The translations under genes were made by a program, and so were the position numbers. The notes beneath the pieces were generated by a model that was given only the letters and a program-made list of their open reading frames with translations, was not told the DNA's origin and searched no databases. This document shows positions 7,474 to 13,028 of a stretch of DNA of 13,028 bases, one piece after another. The stretch covers positions 1 through 13,028 of the forward strand of contig CABQJB010000040.1 of the NCBI GenBank assembly GCA_902464195.1, read 5' to 3'. Position 1 is the stretch's first letter, and each line of letters opens with the position of its first letter. Source of the DNA: an uncultured Megasphaera sp. (GTDB lineage: Bacteria; Bacillota; Negativicutes; Veillonellales; Megasphaeraceae).

Positions 7474-8484
7474 TTAATGGGCTGCTGTGGGCGATACGCT
7501 GGCAGCGGCTTTCTGGTCGGCTTCGTAGTTGGAGTCGAAGCGTTTGTTCAGGTAGTTGACGTAGAGATAGGCCAAGACGGCACCGGAGATGTTGTGCCAT
7601 GCACTGAAGACGGCACCGGGTACGCCGGCCATGGGCAGGGATGCAAAGTGTGCTTTGGCCAGGCCCGTTGCCAAGCCGGAATTCTGCATGCCGACTTCGA
7701 TGGACAAGGCGACCATTTTCTTCCAGCTCATGCCGCAGAGATGGCCGATAAAGAATCCCAGGGCATAGCCCAGGCAGTTGTGCAGGATGACGACCAGCAG
7801 GATGATGCCCGAACTGTTGAGGATAGCATCGCGGCTGGCTCCGATGATGCCGGCGATGAGGAAGGAAATAGCCAGGGCCGAAACAGCCGGCAGGTAATCC
7901 GTAGCCGTATCAGCCAGCTTCGGCAGGAAGCTCTTGACGATGAGGCCCAGAGCGATGGGGACGATGACGATCTGCAGAATCGATAAGAACATGCCGACCG
8001 GGTCAAAGGAGATGCGCTGACCGATGATGAGATACGTCAAAAGCGGCGTCATGATCGGCGAAATTAACGTCGATACACTGGTCATCGTGACCGACAGGGG
8101 TACGTCGCCTTTGCTCATAAAGGTGATGACATTAGACGACGTACCACCCGGGCAGGTCCCGACGAGGACGACGCCAACCGTCAGGGCCGGGTCGAGCTGG
8201 AAAATCGTCGAAAGGACGTAGGCCAGGAAAGGCATGACGAAATACTGGGCACAGGCGCCGAAAAAGACATCTTTCGGCCGCTTGAGGACCAGGGCGAAAT
8301 CGTGGACGCTCATGGTCATGCCCATGCCGAACATGATGACGCCGAGGAGGACGGAGAGAACGGAAATACCGCCCACCTTGCCGAGGACCCAAGAAAAGCT
8401 CGTCGGCAGGGTCATGCCGATGATGAGGAAGATGACGGCGATGACGCCGAAATATTTACCGATAAGGGCACAGACTTTTTTCAT
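7474..8484 (-). CDS. BASS-family sodium:organic-anion symporter
   Basis: A 336-residue membrane protein of the bile acid:sodium symporter (BASS, SBF) family. It has eight to ten hydrophobic helices and the two crossover signatures of the fold: GTCPGGTSSN (109-118) and EVGMQNSG (263-270). In the bacterial ASBT structures these regions hold the sodium-site Asn, Glu and Gln residues, and all are conserved here. Bacterial members transport bile acids, pantoate or ketopantoate, and other organic acids. AAGGGG lies 8 nt before the ATG. The gene follows ilvD by 126 bases on the same strand, which suggests a link with branched-chain keto acids or ketopantoate, but the substrate is inference. The polar tail ends in SPTAAH. 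The stop codon lies inside a duplicated intergenic repeat. Confidence 0.88.
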   Translation of the reverse strand: MKKVCALIGKYFGVIAVIFLIIGMTLPTSFSWVLGKVGGISVLSVLLGVIMFGMGMTMSVHDFALVLKRPKDVFFGACAQYFVMPFLAYVLSTIFQLDPALTVGVVLVGTCPGGTSSNVITFMSKGDVPLSVTMTSVSTLISPIMTPLLTYLIIGQRISFDPVGMFLSILQIVIVPIALGLIVKSFLPKLADTATDYLPAVSALAISFLIAGIIGASRDAILNSSGIILLVVILHNCLGYALGFFIGHLCGMSWKKMVALSIEVGMQNSGLATGLAKAHFASLPMAGVPGAVFSAWHNISGAVLAYLYVNYLNKRFDSNYEADQKAAASVSPTAAH

Positions 8485-8524
8485 GATGAATACCCCTTTT
8501 TTAAAACAACATGTTTATAAGTCC

Positions 8525-8568
8525 AAAAAAAGGAACCTCCTGCCCCGATGGGGATTCTCCGCCATTCC
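8525..8568 (-). terminator. Possible weak terminator between ilvD and the symporter gene
   Basis: On the minus strand GGAA...TTCC encloses a CCCC-ATC-GGGG hairpin and is followed at once by seven T residues (8531 down to 8525). The stem is short and broken by internal loops, so it may only attenuate read-through from ilvD. A TTGGAC followed after 17 bases by TAAAAA could be a poor promoter for the symporter gene; I would not rely on it. Confidence 0.3.
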
Positions 8569-8610
8569 GAAGAGGCCCGGCCAGGGCAAGAGGCTCGTTG
8601 AAAGGACTGA

Positions 8611-10263
8611 TTATTTCATGACAGCGCCGGTATTGGCAGACGTGACGAGTTTCGCATAGCGGGACAAGTAACCGGTCTTGACTTTCGGTTCCGGCTGCTT
8701 CCATTCAGCTTTGCGTTTTGCCAATTCTTCATCGCTGACTTCCAGTTCCAATTTACGGTTGGGAATGTCGATGGAAATAGTGTCCCCGTCATGGACCAGG
8801 GCCAGGGGGCCGCCTTCCATAGCTTCCGGAGAAATATGGCCGATGCAGGCGCCGCGGCTGGCACCGCTGAAGCGGCCGTCAGTCAGGAGGGCGACTTTCA
8901 GGCCCATGCCGGTGATGACGGCTGTCGGGTTGAGCATTTCACGCATGCCCGGACCGCCTTTCGGGCCTTCGTAGCGGATGACGACGACGTGGCCTTCTTT
9001 GATTTCACCGCCGATGATAGCGGCAATGGCAGCTTCTTCCGAGTCATAGCATTTGGCCGTACCTTTATAGACCAGGAGGTCCGGTTCGACGGCACTTTCC
9101 TTGATGACCGAGCCGAGAGGCGCCAGGTTGCCTTTGAGGACGGCAATGCCGCCTTTATGCATATAGGCGTTTTCTACGGAATGGATGACGTCGTGGTTGA
9201 GGATCTTCGCATCTTTGATGCGGTCGCCGACCGTGCCGGTAATGGTCTTGGCGTCGGTGTGGATGAGGCCCAACTTGGAGACTTCTTTCATGACAGCGCA
9301 GATGCCGCCGGCTTCATCGAGGTCCTGCATATGATACGTGCCGCCAGGGCTCATCTTGCAGATATAGGCCGCTTTACGGCTGATTTCGTCGAATTCATCG
9401 AGCGAGAGGTCGACGCCGGCTTCGTGGGCGATGGCCGGTAAATGGAGGGCCGTGTTGGTCGAACCACCGATAGCCATGTCAACGGCAATGGCGTTTTCAA
9501 AGGCTTCCAAGGTCATGATGTCGCGCGGCTTGATATCTTTGCGGACCAAATCCATGACGACCTGGCCGGCTTTCTTAGCCAGCATGCGGCGCAGGCCCGT
9601 ATAGGCAGCGGGAATGGTGCCGTTGCCGGGAAGGCCCATGCCGAGGACTTCGGTCATGCAGTTCATGGTGTTGGCTGTGAACAAGCCGGAACAGGAACCG
9701 CAGCCCGGGCAGGCCTGGAATTCCATCTGGTGCATTTCTTCCGGTGTCATCTGGCCCGATTCGACTTTGCCAGCGGCTTCAAACATGGTGCTGACGCTGA
9801 TGTTCTTGCCATTATGACGGCCGGCGAGCATAGGACCGCCGCTGACGACGACCGTCGGGATGTTGAGGCGGCCGGCAGCCATGAGCATAGCCGGGACGAT
9901 TTTATCGCAGTTCGGGATGAGTACCAGGCCATCAAAGGCATGAGCTGTCGCTACGGCTTCAATGGAGTCACAGATCAGTTCACGGCTGGACAGGGAAAAG
10001 CTCATGCCGCGATGACCCATGGCGATACCGTCGCAGACGCCGATGGACGGGAATTCAATCGGTGTACCGCCGGCAGCGGCAACGCCGAGTTTGACGGCTT
10101 CGGCAATATCGCGCAAGTGGATATGGCCGGGAATAATTTCATTAAAGGCATTACAGATACCGATCAACGGCTTCTGCAAATCTTCATCGCTATAGCCCAT
10201 AGCGTGGAACAACGTACGATGGGCGGTTCGGGTAACGCCCTTTTTAACAACATCACTGCGCAT
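8611..10263 (-). CDS. ilvD: Dihydroxy-acid dehydratase
   Basis: Dehydrates 2,3-dihydroxy-isovalerate and 2,3-dihydroxy-3-methylvalerate to the 2-keto acids in valine, leucine, isoleucine and pantothenate synthesis. The protein is 550 residues, the normal length. It has Fe-S and metal-site motifs NCDK (Cys119) and CPGCGSCSG (185-193), plus the TANTMNC stretch (196-202). The third ligand region reads IIPGH (43-47), where [2Fe-2S] forms from plants and Mycobacterium have PCN. This points to the oxygen-labile [4Fe-4S] type, as in E. coli. The frame extends upstream to 10353 but would overlap ilvN. ATG 10263 is preferred over ATG 10272 because AGAAAGGA lies 8 nt before it and abuts the other. The gene starts 16 nt after ilvN and belongs to the ilv operon. 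Confidence 0.96.
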   Translation of the reverse strand: MRSDVVKKGVTRTAHRTLFHAMGYSDEDLQKPLIGICNAFNEIIPGHIHLRDIAEAVKLGVAAAGGTPIEFPSIGVCDGIAMGHRGMSFSLSSRELICDSIEAVATAHAFDGLVLIPNCDKIVPAMLMAAGRLNIPTVVVSGGPMLAGRHNGKNISVSTMFEAAGKVESGQMTPEEMHQMEFQACPGCGSCSGLFTANTMNCMTEVLGMGLPGNGTIPAAYTGLRRMLAKKAGQVVMDLVRKDIKPRDIMTLEAFENAIAVDMAIGGSTNTALHLPAIAHEAGVDLSLDEFDEISRKAAYICKMSPGGTYHMQDLDEAGGICAVMKEVSKLGLIHTDAKTITGTVGDRIKDAKILNHDVIHSVENAYMHKGGIAVLKGNLAPLGSVIKESAVEPDLLVYKGTAKCYDSEEAAIAAIIGGEIKEGHVVVIRYEGPKGGPGMREMLNPTAVITGMGLKVALLTDGRFSGASRGACIGHISPEAMEGGPLALVHDGDTISIDIPNRKLELEVSDEELAKRKAEWKQPEPKVKTGYLSRYAKLVTSANTGAVMK

Positions 10264-10279
10264 GGTATTCATCCTTTCT

Positions 10280-10783
10280 CTACATATCCTTGACGGCCAT
10301 TTCGCCGCGGGACAGGGAAATCTGCCCGGTCCGGGCGATTTCAATAATATCATAATCTTTCAGCATTTCTAAGAGAGCCTCGATGTGGTCTTCCCGGCCC
10401 GTCAGGCGCAGGACCAGGGAACGGCGCTGGACGTCGACGATCTTGGCGTTGAAGAGCTGGGCGATATTGGTCAGTTCTTCGCGGGTCTGCGGCGTCGGGC
10501 TCTGGACTTTAATCATCGCCAGTTCATAGCTGATGAACGGTGCATCGTCGAGGTTGACGACTTTGATGACGTCGATGAGCTTGGCCAGCTGATTGACGGC
10601 CTGGTCGAGTTCCCAGCGGTTTTCGACGGAAACGACGATGTTGATACGCGTTACATCGTCTTCTTCCGTATAGCCGGCGTTGATACATTCAATATTAATG
10701 GCTCTGCGGCTGATTAGGCCGGCGACGTGCGTCAGGACGCCCGGTTTATTGTCGCAGAGAATAGCGAGATGTTGTCTCATCAT
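10280..10783 (-). CDS. ilvN: Acetolactate synthase small (regulatory) subunit
   Basis: Regulatory subunit that activates IlvB and confers feedback inhibition by valine. The 167 residues form an N-terminal ACT domain (about 3-78) and the C-terminal small-subunit domain (about 83-160). This is the long form, as in IlvH and most Firmicutes. Gly15 and Asn30 align with E. coli IlvH Gly14 and Asn29, positions known to be needed for valine sensitivity, so the enzyme is probably valine-inhibited. Its ATG overlaps the ilvB stop (ATGA), with a strong GGAGGTGA inside the ilvB end, which indicates coupled translation. A second ATG follows directly and could also serve. The gene ends with TAG. Confidence 0.95.
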   Translation of the reverse strand: MMRQHLAILCDNKPGVLTHVAGLISRRAINIECINAGYTEEDDVTRINIVVSVENRWELDQAVNQLAKLIDVIKVVNLDDAPFISYELAMIKVQSPTPQTREELTNIAQLFNAKIVDVQRRSLVLRLTGREDHIEALLEMLKDYDIIEIARTGQISLSRGEMAVKDM

Positions 10784-12477
10784 TTCCCTTCACCTCCCAA
10801 TACCATCTGGTCCAGGCGTTTGCCGCCGGGAACCATGGGATAGACATTTTCATCAGCCGGGATGAAGACGTCGAGCAGTGCCGGCCCTTCCGTCTTGAAC
10901 AGGGTTTCTACGGCTTTAGCCAGGTCTTCCGGCTTGTGGACAGCCGTCCCGGGAACCCCCATGGACGCGGATACGGCCGTCAAATCGGGATTGTCGTCGA
11001 TGACCGATTCAGCGCAGTGGCCGTTGTAGAACAAGCGCTGCCACTGGTTGACCATGCCCAGGACGTTATTGTGGAGGACGATGGTCTTGACATCGACGCC
11101 ATATTTATGAAGAGTGGCGAATTCCTGGCAGTTCATCATGATACTGCCGTCGCCAGTGAATAAGACGACTTTCGACTTGGGACAGCCCAGCTTGGCACCG
11201 AGGGCAGCCGGCAGGCCATACCCCATGGTACCCAGACCGCCAGAGGTAACGAAACGGCGGGGCTTGTTCAAATCGAAGAACTGAGCCGCCCACATCTGGT
11301 GCTGGCCGACGTCGGTGACGACGATGGTGTCGTCGTCGGTCCACTTCTGGACTTCCTCAAAGAGCTTCTGCGGCGAAACGGCATCGGGAAGGTCCCGCGT
11401 GGCAAAGGGATGAGCGGCCTTCATATCGAGGACGAAAGTCCGCCATTCACCATAGCGGTCAGCCAGATGCGTTTCATGGGCTGCCAGCTTTTCGTCGAGG
11501 AGCGGCAGGGACCAGCGGAGGTCACCGTTGACGCTGATGTCGGCGTGGACGATTTTATTGATTTCTACTTTATCGATATCGAAGTGGACGATCTGCGCGT
11601 TAGGCGCGAAATTTTCGACGTCGCCAGTGACGCGGTCGTCGAAGCGGGCGCCGATGGCGACCAGAAGGTCGCATTTCGTGACGGCCATATTGGCAGCGTA
11701 CGAGCCATGCATGCCGACCATGCCCAGGTGGGCGTCATACGTATCGGGGACGCAGCCCTTGCCCATGAGAGTCGTGACGACAGGGACATGCATCTGCTGG
11801 ACGATGTGCTTCAAGCGGTCCGACATGTTGGAAAGGACGACGCCGCCACCGGTGAGGATGACCGGGCGCTTTGCCTTTTCAATGGCTTCGACGGCGCGGT
11901 CGACATCGGCTTCATTGCCGACGTGATGGCCCTGGTAGCCGCGCAGATGGACTTCTTCGGGATATTCAAATTCAAAAGGTGTATCGAATACATCCTTGGC
12001 AATATCGACAAGGACCGGCCCGGGCCGGCCTGTGGTTGCGATGTAAAAGGCTTCTTTCAAGACCCGGGGCAATTCCTTGACGTTCTTCACTAAATAGTTG
12101 TGTTTCGTAATCGGTGTGGTAATACCGGAGATATCAGCTTCCTGGAAGGAGTCGCGCCCGATGAGGGGTGTCGCTACCTGGCCGCTGATGACGACGAGGG
12201 GGATGGAATCCATGTTGGCCGTGGCAATGCCCGTAACCATGTTACAGACGCCAGGACCGGACGTAGCAAAGCAGACACCGGGCTTGCCCGTAGCACGGGC
12301 ATAGCCGTCAGCGGCGTGGACAGCTCCCTGTTCGTGGCCTGTCAGGATATGGGGAAATTTGGCTTTATATAATTCATCATATAACGTCAGGACAGCCCCG
12401 CCGGGATAGCCGAAGACGACTTGTACCTGTTCACGTTTCAAGCATTCGATCACTGCTTGTGCTCCGGTCATTTTCAT
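10780..12477 (-). CDS. ilvB: Acetolactate synthase large (catalytic) subunit
   Basis: Thiamine-diphosphate enzyme that condenses pyruvate with pyruvate or 2-ketobutyrate, the first common step of branched-chain amino acid synthesis. The protein is 565 residues. The N-terminal domain has GYPGGA (23-28) and the catalytic Glu49 in GHEQGA; most relatives have Arg where Gly47 sits. The middle FAD-binding domain contains GARFDDRVTG. The C-terminal domain carries the cofactor motif GDG...N (442-449). The frame extends to ATG 12501, but GAGGTGA lies 5 nt before ATG 12477 and family alignment begins at KMTGAQ, so 12477 is chosen. The closing MVPGGKRLDQMV is typical of anabolic AHAS rather than catabolic AlsS. 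The companion ilvN supports the same conclusion. Confidence 0.96.
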   Translation of the reverse strand: MKMTGAQAVIECLKREQVQVVFGYPGGAVLTLYDELYKAKFPHILTGHEQGAVHAADGYARATGKPGVCFATSGPGVCNMVTGIATANMDSIPLVVISGQVATPLIGRDSFQEADISGITTPITKHNYLVKNVKELPRVLKEAFYIATTGRPGPVLVDIAKDVFDTPFEFEYPEEVHLRGYQGHHVGNEADVDRAVEAIEKAKRPVILTGGGVVLSNMSDRLKHIVQQMHVPVVTTLMGKGCVPDTYDAHLGMVGMHGSYAANMAVTKCDLLVAIGARFDDRVTGDVENFAPNAQIVHFDIDKVEINKIVHADISVNGDLRWSLPLLDEKLAAHETHLADRYGEWRTFVLDMKAAHPFATRDLPDAVSPQKLFEEVQKWTDDDTIVVTDVGQHQMWAAQFFDLNKPRRFVTSGGLGTMGYGLPAALGAKLGCPKSKVVLFTGDGSIMMNCQEFATLHKYGVDVKTIVLHNNVLGMVNQWQRLFYNGHCAESVIDDNPDLTAVSASMGVPGTAVHKPEDLAKAVETLFKTEGPALLDVFIPADENVYPMVPGGKRLDQMVLGGEGK

Positions 12478-12548
12478 CTCATTCACCTCATCATAAAACA
12501 TGACTCATACTTACAAAGAAGCTATTCTTCAATCAACCCGCTTCTTGG

Positions 12549-12632
12549 GTTTGATGTCTGAAGTTTGATGTTAAAGGTTATTTCCAACTTCAAACTTCAA
12601 ACTTCAAACTCCAAACATCCAACTTCAAACTA
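12549..12632. repeat. Seven tandem 7-bp repeats (CAAACTT type) with an inverted copy forming a hairpin
   Basis: From 12584 to 12632 seven uninterrupted heptads read CCAACTT, CAAACTT, CAAACTT, CAAACTC, CAAACAT, CCAACTT, CAAACTA. The 24 bases at 12549-12572 carry the same heptads in opposite orientation and pair with 12586-12609 at 21 of 24 positions across a 13-base loop. This would be a long AT-rich stem in the transcript between ilvC and ilvB. The array starts about 5 bases past the ilvC stop. The remainder of the gap (12478-12548) has a small CAACCC/GGGTTTG hairpin and no visible promoter. Confidence 0.75.
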
Positions 12633-12636
12633 TGTC

Positions 12637-13028
12637 TTAATCGTTCTGGTCGTTGTTGTGGAGCCACGGCATCATGGCACGGAGTTTTTCACCGACCTGT
12701 TCGAGCGGATGTTCCGCATGCTGACGGCGCATAGCCAGGAAGTGAGCGCGGCCGCCGGCTTTGTTTTCCAGGAGCCAATCTTTGGCGAAAGCGCCGGACT
12801 GGATGTCGTTGAGGACTTCTTTCATGGCTTTCTTCGATTCCTGGGTTACGACACGCGGGCCAGCCGTGTAATCGCCGTATTCAGCCGTGTCGCTGATGGA
12901 TTTGCGCATCTTAGCCATGCCGCCTTCGTACATGAGGTCGACGATCAACTTCATTTCATGGAAGGTTTCGAAATAAGCGATTTCCGGCTGATAACCAGCT
13001 TCGCAAAGCGTTTCAAAACCGTTGGTGA
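12637..13028 (-). CDS. ilvC: Ketol-acid reductoisomerase, C-terminal part (cut by window edge)
   Basis: Reduces and isomerises acetolactate and acetohydroxybutyrate with NAD(P)H, feeding IlvD. The last 130 codons are inside the window and the 5' end lies beyond it. The frame runs in from the edge with FETLCEAGYQPEIAYFE and HEMKLIVDLMYEGG, the hallmark of the KARI C-terminal helical domain. Here the Glu residues of the substrate and magnesium site sit in EAGYQPEIAYFE. The chain continues through SDTAEYGDYTAGPR. The apparent ATG at 12954 is an internal Met (HEMK), not a start. The gene ends with TAA and is followed by the heptad repeat gap and then ilvB on the same strand, so ilvC leads the visible operon. 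Confidence 0.96.
   Translation of the reverse strand, partial: TNGFETLCEAGYQPEIAYFETFHEMKLIVDLMYEGGMAKMRKSISDTAEYGDYTAGPRVVTQESKKAMKEVLNDIQSGAFAKDWLLENKAGGRAHFLAMRRQHAEHPLEQVGEKLRAMMPWLHNNDQND

Larger units (their letters stand above)
7325..7477. repeat. Direct repeat pair flanking the second heptad array
   Basis: The 30-base blocks at 7325-7354 and 7448-7477 match except for four central bases. Both read TTAGCAGTTAGTGGATGG, then CTTT or AATC, then GAATTTAA. Each copy follows a hairpin ending in a T-run, so the repeated module is hairpin plus heptads plus this block. The second copy overlaps the 3' end of the symporter gene, and its TTA at 7474-7476 is that gene's stop codon on the minus strand. 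Confidence 0.75.

Noticed and set aside
7462..7986. Plus-strand frame opposite the symporter gene
   Set aside because: Composition is low-complexity Asp/Gly/Gln-rich, typical of the complement of a membrane-protein gene.
8791..10293. Antisense open frames opposite ilvD
   Set aside because: Same shadow effect; the encoded proteins have no recognisable fold and run against a certain gene.
10264..10353. 30-codon upstream extension of ilvD
   Set aside because: It overlaps the end of ilvN in another frame, has no ribosome site and is absent from the IlvD family start.
12584..12632. CRISPR-like array
   Set aside because: Units are 7 bp with no spacers, far below CRISPR repeat length, and no cas genes are present.
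12478..12636. T-box, leucine/valine leader peptide or riboswitch before ilvB
   Set aside because: No T-box core, no run of Leu/Val/Ile codons in a short frame and no riboswitch motif. Such control, if any, would lie upstream of ilvC, outside the window.

Overview
The window is about 13 kb of GC-rich bacterial DNA with a strong third-position G/C bias. It appears to come from a Firmicute with an outer membrane (class Negativicutes, Megasphaera/Veillonella-like). This assignment is an inference. It rests on a Gram-negative-style periplasmic-adaptor/ABC exporter sitting beside a Firmicute-like ilvC-ilvB-ilvN-ilvD cluster whose dihydroxy-acid dehydratase looks like the oxygen-labile [4Fe-4S] type. 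No rRNA or other phylogenetic marker is present.

Left third (1-5727, + strand): a five-gene drug-efflux type operon, ybhG-ybhF-ybhS-ybhR-cecR. It encodes a membrane-fusion protein, a double-ABC ATPase, two ABC-2 permeases and a TetR-family regulator. Genes overlap or are spaced by 20 nt or less. Order and lengths match my recollection of the E. coli YbhGFSR exporter and its regulator CecR, except that the regulator here comes last. The first permease (ybhS) carries one in-frame TAG at codon 117. The rest of the frame is open, so it is a fresh pseudogene, a phase-variant or a sequencing error.

Middle (5740-7225, - strand): a small uracil-DNA-glycosylase superfamily gene convergent with cecR, a palindromic REP-like bi-hairpin element, and a DUF554 membrane protein. 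The DUF554 gene has an extended -10 promoter lying just beyond a strong terminator.

Right half (7474-13028, - strand): branched-chain amino acid biosynthesis, transcribed ilvC (partial at the window edge) -> ilvB -> ilvN -> ilvD -> a BASS-family sodium symporter. IlvBN makes acetolactate or acetohydroxybutyrate, IlvC reduces and isomerises it, and IlvD dehydrates it to the 2-keto acid. The co-directional symporter is a candidate for moving a related organic acid.

The most unusual feature is in the intergenic DNA. Arrays of 7-bp tandem repeats occur on both sides of the ilv-symporter block. All reduce to one degenerate heptad, about CTNYWAA, and two of them are built into hairpins. One such module is duplicated, and its second copy supplies the stop codon of the symporter gene. 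I found no convincing wholly new multi-gene system. The amber-interrupted permease, the heptad family and the ilv-linked transporter are the items most worth following up.
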